Program-made: the position numbers and the translations under genes
Assembly: GCA_003281335.1 (NCBI GenBank)
Contig: QCCG01000008.1
Span: 1 to 60,724, forward strand
Direction of reading: 5' to 3'
From: Prochlorococcus sp. AG-347-K19
GTDB lineage: Bacteria > Cyanobacteriota > Cyanobacteriia > PCC-6307 > Cyanobiaceae
DNA length: 60,724 bases
The notes under the pieces: generated by a model
The model's input: the letters and a program-made list of their open reading frames with translations, nothing else
What the model was told of the DNA's origin: nothing
The model's database searches: none
Shown here: positions 19,710 to 26,930 of the stretch, in pieces
Layout of the letters: each line of letters begins with the position of its first letter
Numbering within the stretch: position 1 is the first letter of the stretch

Positions 19710-20738
19710 ATGTTGAAAGAACCTCCTAAAAACTCGAGAGAAAAAACTAAAAATCTCTTATTAACTCTACAAGACAAAATTTGTTCGGGACTTGAAAATA
19801 TAGATGGCAAAGGGAAATTTACAGAAGAATCCTGGTTAAGAGACGAAGGTGGCGGTGGAAGATCAAGAGTATTGAAAAATGGTTCTATTTTTGAGCAAGC
19901 AGGCGTCAATTTCTCGGAAGTACAGGGAAAAGAATTACCTCAATCTATAATCTCTCAAAGGCCCGAAGCAAAAGGTCATGAATGGTTTGCTACTGGAACT
20001 TCTATGGTTTTGCATCCTAAGAATCCCTATATTCCTACAGTTCATCTAAATTATCGATATTTCGAAGCTGGTCCTGTTTGGTGGTTTGGCGGAGGTGCAG
20101 ATTTAACCCCTTTTTATCCTTATCTTTCTGATGTAAGGAATTTTCATAATGAGCATAAAAAAGCTTGTGAGAAAGTTGATCAAAATTTGCATAAAGTGTT
20201 CAAACCATGGTGTGATGAATATTTCTTCTTGAAGCATAGAAATGAATCTAGAGGCATAGGAGGTATTTTTTATGATTATCAAGATGGTTCAGGCAATATT
20301 TATAGAGGAAATAATCAAAATGGAGAAGCATCAGAAGCTTCAAAAAATATTGGTAAATTTGATTTAAATTGGGATAATTTATTTTCTTTAGCGGAAAACT
20401 GTGGGCAGGCATTCCTCCCTTCATATTTGCCCATTATTGAAAAAAGAGCTTCTCAAACATTTTCATCGAAGGAAAGAGAATTCCAACTTTATCGAAGAGG
20501 TAGATATGTCGAATTTAACTTGGTTTGGGATAGAGGCACAATTTTTGGACTACAAACAAATGGTAGAACCGAATCAATTTTAATGTCATTGCCGCCTTTA
20601 GCCAGATGGGAGTATGGATATAAAGCTAAAAAAGGCACAAGAGAAGAGTTTCTCACATCAATTTTTACAAAACCTCAAGATTGGTTAAATGATAAAGAGT
20701 TAGAAAAATTTTGTATGGAGAACAATATCTTTGATTAA
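19710..20738 (+). CDS. hemF: Oxygen-dependent coproporphyrinogen III oxidase
   Basis: 342 residues, typical length. It decarboxylates two propionates of coproporphyrinogen III on the way to heme and chlorophyll, using O2. Conserved segments are [28 protein letters not shown] (109-121), [14 protein letters not shown] (124-137) and [20 protein letters not shown]. The promoter must lie in the 159 bases before the ATG. A TTGACA at 19567-19572 is visible there, but no well-spaced -10 element was convincing. Confidence 0.97.
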   Translation: MLKEPPKNSREKTKNLLLTLQDKICSGLENIDGKGKFTEESWLRDEGGGGRSRVLKNGSIFEQAGVNFSEVQGKELPQSIISQRPEAKGHEWFATGTSMVLHPKNPYIPTVHLNYRYFEAGPVWWFGGGADLTPFYPYLSDVRNFHNEHKKACEKVDQNLHKVFKPWCDEYFFLKHRNESRGIGGIFYDYQDGSGNIYRGNNQNGEASEASKNIGKFDLNWDNLFSLAENCGQAFLPSYLPIIEKRASQTFSSKEREFQLYRRGRYVEFNLVWDRGTIFGLQTNGRTESILMSLPPLARWEYGYKAKKGTREEFLTSIFTKPQDWLNDKELEKFCMENNIFD

Positions 20739-20765
20739 AATTATCGAATAAAACTTTAAAGCATT

Positions 20766-21323
20766 CTAGATAGGCGTTTTAAATAAAGAACCGTCACTTT
20801 TCAGTTGAAACTTTTCCCCAAGTTCATTTTCTAAAGAGATTAATTCATCCCTATGCGCTCTTAGTCTCATGAAAGTTGAATCTTTTTCATTTTCGTTTAT
20901 CAACCTTAATTCAAATTTCTCCTCTCTTGCTGATTTTTTAAAATAAACAATTCCAGACAAAGGGCCACCAATTAAACCCAAAAGAATAGGCCACCAACCT
21001 AATTCAGGATATATTTGAATAATTACTAATCCCAAAGCACAAGAACCAAAACCGCCCAGAAAACCTAAAAAAATTGCTAAAAATTTACTAGAAACAACTT
21101 GACCCTTGAATATTAAAATTCTTTGTTCAAAATCTCCTCCTGTTTGCTTCCATCCCCTTAAATTAAGCCACTCACATAAACCATTTAAAACCTTAACTGG
21201 CTCCTGAGAAGATGAAATCTCAACGATGGTTGTTCTATCTTTACTGGAAGCCCTAAGAAAAAAAAATAATCCTATGGCCAAAAGAATTGTCAGCAATAAT
21301 GTTGAATTTAAGGAATAGGACAT
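20766..21323 (-). CDS. CCB2/CCB4-like cytochrome b6f cofactor assembly protein
   Basis: 185 residues. One N-terminal membrane helix (about 8-25) is followed by a soluble stretch with LCEWLNLRGWKQTGGDFEQRI, then two membrane helices at about 80-102 and 109-128 and a charged C terminus with FMRLRAHRDELISLENELGEKF. This pattern matches the family named for cofactor assembly of complex C subunit B, which attaches heme c(i) to cytochrome b6. The role is by family resemblance. It is convergent with hemF, another tetrapyrrole gene, 27 bases away. Confidence 0.75.
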   Translation of the reverse strand: MSYSLNSTLLLTILLAIGLFFFLRASSKDRTTIVEISSSQEPVKVLNGLCEWLNLRGWKQTGGDFEQRILIFKGQVVSSKFLAIFLGFLGGFGSCALGLVIIQIYPELGWWPILLGLIGGPLSGIVYFKKSAREEKFELRLINENEKDSTFMRLRAHRDELISLENELGEKFQLKSDGSLFKTPI

Positions 21324-21486
21324 TTAATAAATTTTTCTAGTAAATCAATAATAAAAATTAAAGTTACATCATAATATAATTTTTTAGAAGTATTCTGTAA
21401 AATATTTCTATCGGATGAAAATTCTTAATTAAATAAAATCTTAAGTAAAATTCTAAATCTTCAATTACTTTACATAATTATTAAAA

Positions 21487-22122
21487 ATGACTATTGAAAA
21501 TAAAAATATTGATCTTCTTTATAGCGATTTAACAGCAGATTTATACAATATTTATAAAAAATCATCTTTCCTTGCTATTGATACTGAAGCCATGGGTTTA
21601 ATTCATGGAAGAGATAGACTCTGTTTAGTACAAATATGCAATGAATTTAAAAGAACATCCTGTATAAAAATCGAACTTAATCCATCTTCTTCACCTCATT
21701 TGAAAGCGCTTCTTGAAGATAATAAAATTACTAAAGTATTTCACTATGCAAGATTTGATGTAGCAGCTCTAAAATGCAATCTTGAAATTAATACAAAAAA
21801 TATTTTTTGCACAAAAATTGCTAGTAAGTTGGCGAGAACTTACACAAATAAACACGGTTTAAAGGATTTAATTAATGAATTATTAGGTATAGAACTGGAC
21901 AAAAGCTCTCAAAGTAGTGATTGGGGTAGCAACGAAGATTTAACAAAAGATCAACTAGATTATGCAGCAAATGATGTTAAATATTTAATTGAAGCTATGC
22001 ATAAATTAAAAGTTATCTTAGAAAGAGAAAATAGATATGAATTAGCTCAAAAATGTTTCGAAACAGTTTCTGTACATGCTGATTTAGACATACAAAAATT
22101 CTCAAATATATTTGAACATTAA
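21487..22122 (+). CDS. rnd: Ribonuclease D-type 3'-5' exonuclease
   Basis: 211 residues, a DEDD-y exonuclease. Catalytic residues are visible as D32 and E34 in AIDTEAMGL, D91 in FHYARFDVAAL, and Y159/D163 in QLDYAANDVKYL. It lacks the C-terminal HRDC domains of E. coli RNase D (about 375 residues), as is common in cyanobacteria. The likely role is tRNA 3' trimming or small-RNA turnover. It is divergent from the CCB-like gene and convergent with the next small gene, with a 3-base gap. Confidence 0.88.
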   Translation: MTIENKNIDLLYSDLTADLYNIYKKSSFLAIDTEAMGLIHGRDRLCLVQICNEFKRTSCIKIELNPSSSPHLKALLEDNKITKVFHYARFDVAALKCNLEINTKNIFCTKIASKLARTYTNKHGLKDLINELLGIELDKSSQSSDWGSNEDLTKDQLDYAANDVKYLIEAMHKLKVILERENRYELAQKCFETVSVHADLDIQKFSNIFEH

Positions 22123-22125
22123 GAA

Positions 22126-22392
22126 TCAATCTTCAGTTAAAAAATTATCTTCATCATCAAGAGTTTCCATAAGCTTATCAAGTATTCTTGAAGAACTTAA
22201 TTTATCTCCATCATTTTTTTCACAAATTTTTAAGACATTTTGTGCAACTTGTATTTTTTCTTGAATAGTTTTCGAGCCCTCTTTTGCAATTTGAATTTCT
22301 ACTTTCTTCTTAGCAGAAGATAGGCTTATACTCATAAGTTTTGCAATCTCTGCACAAATTTTTAGATATTGCCGATCATTTATTGGATACAT
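22126..22392 (-). CDS. Small conserved protein of unknown function
   Basis: About 88 residues from ATG 22392; an upstream in-frame TTG at 22413 would add seven residues. It is mostly helical, with an acidic tail (TLDDEDNFLTED). It has no cysteines beyond two scattered ones, no signal and no membrane helix. It may belong to a cyanobacterial DUF3181-like family, but I am not certain. It is transcribed leftward after the LpxB-related gene with about 35 bases between, so it may share that transcript. Confidence 0.65.
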   Translation of the reverse strand: MYPINDRQYLKICAEIAKLMSISLSSAKKKVEIQIAKEGSKTIQEKIQVAQNVLKICEKNDGDKLSSSRILDKLMETLDDEDNFLTED

Positions 22393-22427
22393 AAAAGAAT
22401 TAATAATTACCAAGCTAGTGTCATTTA

Positions 22428-23657
22428 CTAAGATAACAAATGAAGGTAAATGGCATCTACGATTTTCATACTTGCTCCGGATTCACCCATTCTTTTTTTT
22501 CCAATTTTTGCTTGTTCTAACCTATCAACTCTCCCTCTCAAAAGTATATTTAAACGTTTTAAAAGAATTTTTTTGTTCTTGCAAACTAAAACACTACCTC
22601 CCAATAATCTTGATTGCCTTTTTGCAAATGATTTTGTAAATTGTGGTCCAGGTCCCGGTAGCGAAAGGGATGGAATTCCAAGACCAGCAATTTGCTCAGT
22701 GGCAGTTCCTGCATTAGACAAGCCAACTTCTGCCATATTGGCCCATGAATTGAATTTGCCTTTTCCAATCACTACATATTGGTCTTTCTTTTGCCATACT
22801 GAATCTTCATCAATTAAAAATTTAACTTTACTCTGTTTTATAAAACCATATTTATTTAAATAACTTTGAATTTTAATCACATTCGCATTAATGCTCAAAG
22901 GTAAAAGTATTACCAAATCATTTGATAAATCAAAATCTTGTAAACACCAAAGAAAATTATCGAGATTTCTAAGAGCTTCAGGGTATCTACTTCCAACTAA
23001 TAAAATAATCCTTTTAAAAGAAATAATATTTGATATCTTCTCGTTTGTTGCATTAACAAAATCCATCATTGGATTACCCAAGTATTTTGCATCAATATTT
23101 TTTCTATTCAAATTATTAGCTGTAATTGAATCTCTCATAATTAAATTTTTACATCTTGGAGATTTCATAAAAAACATTTCCCATGGATCCCATTCAGAAC
23201 CTTTCAAGTTATGATAAAAATCGCTTAAATCCCAACCTGGCCCACTACTCCAAGTATGGTCACTTTTAGGAGTTCCAATAAAACTAAAGTCGCATTCTGA
23301 ACTCCAAGCGTAAAGTAATGGCAAGAAATCGCCTACTGCGATAATTTTGCAGTTATTTTTTGACTTTTGTTTTACAAGTAGAAAGTTTCTTATATTATCA
23401 ATTAAAAATCCTGCAAATAAATCAAGCACAAATCCCTTCAGACTTTGATTACTAAAACCTCCACTAGGAAGCTCTTTTAAATATCCTATTTTACGAAAAT
23501 TCTTTGATTTTATTGAATTAAATACATCTCCATTTCCTACTAACGGCAAAACTTCAATATTTTTATTTTTTATTTTTTTTAGTAATCTTCTGATTATTTC
23601 CGATGCGATTACATCTTCTCCATGACCATTACAAATAAATAATAGAGAATGAGACAC
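22428..23657 (-). CDS. Lipid-A-disaccharide synthase-related protein (cyanobacterial, TIGR03492-type)
   Basis: About 409 residues from a GTG at 23657. The same frame stays open upstream across tRNA-Cys, but those codons are an artefact of the tRNA sequence. The N-terminal motif LLFICNGHGEDVIASEII is the hallmark of this LpxB-related glycosyltransferase-like family. WSSECDFSFIGTPKSD, LVGSRYPEALRN and the C-terminal SNAGTATEQIAGLGIPSLSLPGPGPQF follow in the nucleotide-sugar binding half. The substrate is not known and a lipid or glycolipid acceptor is inference. The intergenic space to tRNA-Cys is only 42 bases and carries a 10-bp hairpin. Confidence 0.8.
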   Translation of the reverse strand: MSHSLLFICNGHGEDVIASEIIRRLLKKIKNKNIEVLPLVGNGDVFNSIKSKNFRKIGYLKELPSGGFSNQSLKGFVLDLFAGFLIDNIRNFLLVKQKSKNNCKIIAVGDFLPLLYAWSSECDFSFIGTPKSDHTWSSGPGWDLSDFYHNLKGSEWDPWEMFFMKSPRCKNLIMRDSITANNLNRKNIDAKYLGNPMMDFVNATNEKISNIISFKRIILLVGSRYPEALRNLDNFLWCLQDFDLSNDLVILLPLSINANVIKIQSYLNKYGFIKQSKVKFLIDEDSVWQKKDQYVVIGKGKFNSWANMAEVGLSNAGTATEQIAGLGIPSLSLPGPGPQFTKSFAKRQSRLLGGSVLVCKNKKILLKRLNILLRGRVDRLEQAKIGKKRMGESGASMKIVDAIYLHLLS

Positions 23658-23674
23658 CTTACTGTTAAGATCAT

Positions 23675-23698
23675 AAAAAGATTCAATCGAATCTTTTT
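23675..23698. terminator. Perfect 10-bp hairpin flanked by A and T tracts
   Basis: AAAAAGATTC (23675-23684), loop AATC, then GAATCTTTTT (23689-23698). The A5/T5 ends make it terminator-like in both directions. It sits between the tRNA-Cys 5' end and the LpxB-related start, upstream of both, an odd place for a terminator. It could stop leftward read-through antisense to the tRNA, or act as a 5' leader hairpin. Confidence 0.45.
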
Positions 23699-23699
23699 C

Positions 23700-23770
23700 G
23701 GCGGCATGGCCAAGTGGTAAGGCAGAGGATTGCAAATCCTTTATCCCCAGTTCGAATCTGGGTGCCGCCT
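23700..23770 (+). tRNA. tRNA-Cys (anticodon GCA)
   Basis: A 71-base cloverleaf. The acceptor GGCGGCA pairs with TGCCGCC, with discriminator T. The anticodon stem GAGGA/TCCTT (one G-T) holds loop TTGCAAA, giving GCA. The T arm CCCAG-TTCGAAT-CTGGG is perfectly paired. CCA is not encoded. The last 28 bases plus one flanking base recur in degenerate form at 25766-25794, so this tRNA appears to have served as an integration target. Confidence 0.97.
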
Positions 23771-23771
23771 T
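23743..23771 (+). repeat. Putative att site, tRNA side (3' end of tRNA-Cys)
   Basis: 29 bases covering the anticodon-proximal variable region, T arm and acceptor 3' strand of tRNA-Cys plus one base outside. It matches 25766-25794 at 24 of 29 positions without gaps, including an uninterrupted GTTCGAAT core. Confidence 0.55.
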
Positions 23772-24193
23772 CTTTATTTTTGACACTAAATTCCCTATAA
23801 ACCGTTCCAAGGCGAGTAAGTTGGAGTAACGATTAGAGAATTTCAAGGAGTTATCTGTGGTAGGAAATTTGTAGGAAAATCTACGTTAAACTTTTGATTA
23901 TATTATCCCATGAATTTTCCTATTAACTAAATTTAAATTTGCATGTTTAAGAGTAAATATTCAAAAAAAAAACATTTTAAAAATTAGTTTTAAGAACCAA
24001 AATATTAAAGAAATTGACCTAGAACTTGTAATTATCTACAAAACTATAAATTAAAAAGATTTCATTTAAAAATTATGTTTAGACAAAAAGAGAAAAGTCT
24101 ATTATTAGTATTATTCTGCGTTTCTTCTTTATGGATGGAGGATACAACGAAGGTAACTATCTAAGGGATTTTTTAGAATTTATATTTTTTTAA
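23771..24193. other. Gene-poor stretch downstream of tRNA-Cys
   Basis: 423 bases without a convincing gene. Two weak coding-like scraps are visible. One is a plus-strand open frame at about 23823-23890, translating to GVTIREFQGVICGRKFVGKS without a start. The other is a 29-residue ORF with a hydrophobic centre at 24075-24164. The rest is very AT-rich. It lies inside the probable tRNA-Cys island relic, which may explain the low gene density. Confidence 0.5.
24075..24164 (+). CDS. Possible 29-residue peptide with signal-like hydrophobic core
   Basis: ATG at 24075, stop TAA at 24162-24164. The translation begins MFRQKEKSLLLVLFCVSSLW and ends in a short polar tail. The charged start plus hydrophobic stretch resembles a signal sequence or a small membrane peptide. 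It may instead be the broken 5' end of a former secreted-protein gene in the island relic, or chance. There is no clear Shine-Dalgarno sequence. Confidence 0.2.
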   Translation: MFRQKEKSLLLVLFCVSSLWMEDTTKVTI

Positions 24194-25444
24194 CTAGTCA
24201 CTAAAACCTTCTATTAGTTCTTTAGTTGCATAAATACCAACAAATGGAGCCGTAATTTCACTAAGCACGCCTGTAGTTTTTCCTAAAATACTATTTTTAA
24301 CAGATATCAAATCATCTTCCTCTAAATAAGGATTTCTTCTAGAGCCTCTTTTAGCGCTTGCTGAATATGATATGTTTTTCTTTATTACTGCCCCATCTTG
24401 ACCATACCTTATAAGCACAATCTTCCCAGAAAGAGGTTTAATTGGTCCAGATATATCAATTGCATCTGATAGTGCAGCTTCAAGAGGAAGTTTTACAACT
24501 CCAGGAGTTTCAACCCTACCATAAAGATTTACTGAGATAAATTTTGGGGAAATACCAGATAAAATAGCTCTCGGGATTTGATTTGGATTAGTTTTACTTA
24601 GTTTTGGAAAGAATAAAGTATCGCCATCAAATATACGCATATCATTAGTGGGATCTGATTCGTATATGTAAGCATTAAAATCAATAATTGCTCTTTTTTT
24701 GCCTCCACCTTTTCCAAGAGGTATATCTCTTATAATTTCAATTTTAGATAAATCAGTTGTAGAAGTTATTCCACCAGCTTTTCTTATAACATCAGAAATG
24801 GTAGTTATGTTTTCACTTAATCTTTTGACGACGAGATCTTTTGAAGATTGATTATTCAATTGCAAATTTTCACTTATATTTGCTTGCTCATTATTATTTT
24901 CAATCAATAAATCAAGCTCAGAATTATCTCTTTTATCTAACTTTACAAATGAACCTGAGGAATAAGCAGGAAATTTATAAAAACCTGGTTTTCTTAAATC
25001 ACCTCTTGCTAATACTCTAATACTTTTGAATCCTGCAATCCTTACTTTTATTTCTGGATCAATTAGAAATTCTGCATATCTTTTTTCCAATAAAGTTTTT
25101 AATTCAGACTTTGTTAATCCCCTTACAAACGTTTCGTCTATCCTTGGTAATAATAATTCTCCTTCTTCATTAACTGAAAAAACTCCACTGAGTTCTTCCG
25201 CAGGAAAAAATACTAGAGAAATTTCATCACCAGTATCAATAATGTAATCCTCTAATTCATTTCTTGATTCTAAATATTCAATTTCTATTTTATTATTTTT
25301 TTTATTAGGAAAATTAGTATCTGCTTTAGATAAATCAAATATGAAAAATAATAAAAAAACATTAAATATTAAAAACGGTTTAAATTTCTTTTTTAAATAG
25401 AAAAATCCTATAAATTTATTTTTAGAGACTTTTTGTGAAATCAA
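24194..25444 (-). CDS. Wza-type polysaccharide export protein (poly-export plus SLBB domains)
   Basis: 416 residues. An N-terminal hydrophobic segment (about 22-41) acts as a signal or anchor, with no lipobox cysteine. The polysaccharide export domain (about 64-137) has YIIDTGDEISLVFFPAEELSG and LLLPRIDETFVRGLT. Two SLBB-type repeats follow, around 142-180 (VLARGDLRKPGFYKFP) and about 305-365 (NLYGRVETPGVVKLP). It probably forms or gates an outer-membrane channel for an exopolysaccharide. No Wzc, Wzy or glycosyltransferase lies nearby, so the gene is isolated. The start is TTG at 25444. It lies between tRNA-Cys and a decayed copy of its 3' end. Confidence 0.82.
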   Translation of the reverse strand: MISQKVSKNKFIGFFYLKKKFKPFLIFNVFLLFFIFDLSKADTNFPNKKNNKIEIEYLESRNELEDYIIDTGDEISLVFFPAEELSGVFSVNEEGELLLPRIDETFVRGLTKSELKTLLEKRYAEFLIDPEIKVRIAGFKSIRVLARGDLRKPGFYKFPAYSSGSFVKLDKRDNSELDLLIENNNEQANISENLQLNNQSSKDLVVKRLSENITTISDVIRKAGGITSTTDLSKIEIIRDIPLGKGGGKKRAIIDFNAYIYESDPTNDMRIFDGDTLFFPKLSKTNPNQIPRAILSGISPKFISVNLYGRVETPGVVKLPLEAALSDAIDISGPIKPLSGKIVLIRYGQDGAVIKKNISYSASAKRGSRRNPYLEEDDLISVKNSILGKTTGVLSEITAPFVGIYATKELIEGFSD

Positions 25445-25626
25445 CTTCTTTAAAAAACCCTATTTAAGATTAAATCATATTACTATTTTTCTAGATAAAT
25501 AGAAATAGTTTTATCTTTTTCTCCTTTTAATTATCTGAAGTTAAGACTCTAAACGTTTTGAACTTTTAAAAGTTAATCAGGACTCAATTCACACTCATCG
25601 TTGGTTGTATATTTTCTACTTAATCG

Positions 25627-25714
25627 CTTGCTGTCCAGGGGGTGATTTGGTATGCAATAATTATGAGATTAAGTTATTAATTATAAAATTTATGGACAAC
25701 CACCAGACAGCAAG
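25627..25714. repeat. Inverted repeat, 9-bp perfect core with imperfect extension
   Basis: CTTGCTGTC (25627-25635) is the reverse complement of GACAGCAAG (25706-25714). The flanking inner bases (CAGGGGGTG and CAACCACCA) extend similarity between the arms in broken form. The enclosed 70 bases are AT-rich. It could be the stem of an untranslated RNA, recombinase arm-site repeats near the island end, or the ends of a tiny mobile element. Confidence 0.4.
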
Positions 25715-25765
25715 TTAGAGATAAAACTATTATAAAGCCAGTAACAGCCTTCTTCTCAAAAAAAT

Positions 25766-25794
25766 ATCTCCTGTTCGAATATGGGTACAGCCTT
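25766..25794 (+). repeat. Degenerate copy of the tRNA-Cys 3' end (putative second att site)
   Basis: 29 bases aligned without gaps to 23743-23771 with 24 identities. GTTCGAAT and TGGGT are kept, and the match continues into the CCTT at the acceptor end and beyond. The T stem no longer pairs well and there is no other tRNA structure around it, so it is a fragment and not a tRNA gene. Confidence 0.55.
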
Positions 25795-25999
25795 ATTATA
25801 TTTTTTCGCATTTAATTATAAAGTTTTCGAAGAAATTCAATTTCAAATAAAGAGTATAAATATTCAATTACTTATTAAAATATAGAAAAATAATCTACTT
25901 TTATTATTGATTAATAACATCTTACATCCATTAAAAAATAAAATTAAATGGATTTATTAATTATTTCATGACATTAATAATTTATAAATTTTAATTACT

Positions 26000-26167
26000 T
26001 TAGTAATCATTATCTGCTACACACATTCCTAAACATCTAACGCCATTTGATGCAGTCCTTTTGCAATGATTGCATAAAATAGGATCTTTCTCTGAAAGAA
26101 GGTTAATTTTTGAATTATTTTGGTCTTTAAAACTTCTTAACTCTTGTGTTGAATCAAATAGAGTCAT
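26000..26167 (-). CDS. Small four-cysteine protein, zinc-ribbon-like
   Basis: About 55 residues from the ATG at 26167. Longer in-frame starts (26176, 26212) lie inside the upstream gene and are less likely. The C-terminal half has CNHC and, after a short spacer, CLGMC, a spacing able to bind one zinc. The start overlaps the end of the upstream 214-residue gene by 14 bases, so the two are almost surely co-translated. I do not recognise the family. Confidence 0.65.
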   Translation of the reverse strand: MTLFDSTQELRSFKDQNNSKINLLSEKDPILCNHCKRTASNGVRCLGMCVADNDY

Positions 26168-26798
26168 TCTCGGCATCGTCACTCGAATCGATACTAACAA
26201 CAAGTGAAGCATTTGTGTTGGAAGAGGGTATATCCATAATTTTTACAGTTTCTTTAGGCTCATTGATAACTTGATTTTCTTCAGTACTTTCATCAACTGC
26301 ACAAGCTTCAAGGGCCTCTCGAAGTAGTGAATCAAAAGTTGCTCCGGGCAATCTATGTCTAGCAACCTCAAGAAAAGTTCTTGGTAAAGATTCAGATGCA
26401 GCATCTCGTAAAGCAGGATTATTCTTTCTATGTTCTTGTTCTTCTTCTATTGATTTAATAAACCTCAGTGTGACATCTCTTTTAGTGGAGGCTTTTATCA
26501 GCGTATCGTTTTCAGGATTACTAACTTTAGGTTCATTTTCAAGATCACTAAGTCTTTTTTCCAAACTATTTAAAACTTCATTAGCTTCTTTACTAATATG
26601 CGCTAATTGACCGTCGGACAAATTCGGTAAATCAGCGACAAAAACTTTCCCATGATCCCTTAGTGTCAAGAAAGTTGGTCTTGGGCCTTGAGACTGTCTA
26701 CTAATTGATTCAGAATTATTACCTATTGGTCTTTTTGGCGGTGTAGGGCCAGCTGAACTACGTCTACGTGTAATTCTTTGATTATTTGCAAAGGGCAT
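26154..26798 (-). CDS. Conserved picocyanobacterial protein of unknown function
   Basis: 214 residues. A basic, proline/serine-rich N terminus (1-40, RRRSSAGPTPPKRP) is followed by a helical, probably coiled-coil segment (about 60-95, LSDGQLAHISKEANEVLNSLEKRLSDLE), another helical region with FIKSIEEEQEHRKNN, and an acidic Ser/Asp-rich tail. It is soluble, with no signal peptide. Its 3' end overlaps a tiny cysteine-rich gene. A TATAAT-like -10 lies on its strand at 26856-26861. No function can be assigned. Confidence 0.7.
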   Translation of the reverse strand: MPFANNQRITRRRSSAGPTPPKRPIGNNSESISRQSQGPRPTFLTLRDHGKVFVADLPNLSDGQLAHISKEANEVLNSLEKRLSDLENEPKVSNPENDTLIKASTKRDVTLRFIKSIEEEQEHRKNNPALRDAASESLPRTFLEVARHRLPGATFDSLLREALEACAVDESTEENQVINEPKETVKIMDIPSSNTNASLVVSIDSSDDAENDSI

Positions 26799-26930
26799 TG
26801 AATAAAAGGTTAAATCTTAATACTTAAACTTCCGATATAATTCGGCGGTAATTTTATTATATTACACCTTACTTTTTCATTTGGGTATAAAAAATAATTT
26901 TTAAAACTCATTTCAAAAAGATAAAAAAAT

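Larger units (their letters stand above)
23700..25794. mobile_element. Probable relic of a tRNA-Cys-targeted integrative element (island remnant)
   Basis: The segment begins with an intact tRNA-Cys and ends with a 29-base imperfect copy of its 3' end (24 of 29 identities by hand alignment). Between them lie about 1.6 kb of gene-poor or accessory sequence and one exopolysaccharide-export gene that starts with TTG. This is the layout left by tyrosine-recombinase elements, which use a tRNA 3' end as att site. No intact integrase is present. A short open stretch at 23823-23890 could be a recombinase scrap, but it has no catalytic motif. The drift in the att copy suggests an old, immobile relic. 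Confidence 0.55.
25445..25999. other. 555-base gap holding an inverted repeat and the degenerate tRNA-Cys copy
   Basis: No supported ORF. From left to right it holds the 5' flank of the export gene, a stem-forming pair of sequences at 25627-25635 and 25706-25714, the partial tRNA-Cys 3' end copy at 25766-25794, and then about 200 bases of extreme AT-rich DNA before the next gene's stop. The size and contents fit an island end or a small RNA locus. Confidence 0.5.

Noticed and set aside
22450..23214. Plus-strand ORFs of 107-137 residues
   Set aside because: Antisense shadows of the LpxB-related gene.
23658..23846. N-terminal extension of the LpxB-related ORF
   Set aside because: The extension translates the complement of tRNA-Cys, which is an intact cloverleaf; the family motif starts right after the GTG at 23657.
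25700..25790. Minus-strand hydrophobic ORF in the 555-base gap
   Set aside because: The frame (with VTGFIIVLSLTCCLVVV) has no start codon, so it is not called as a gene.
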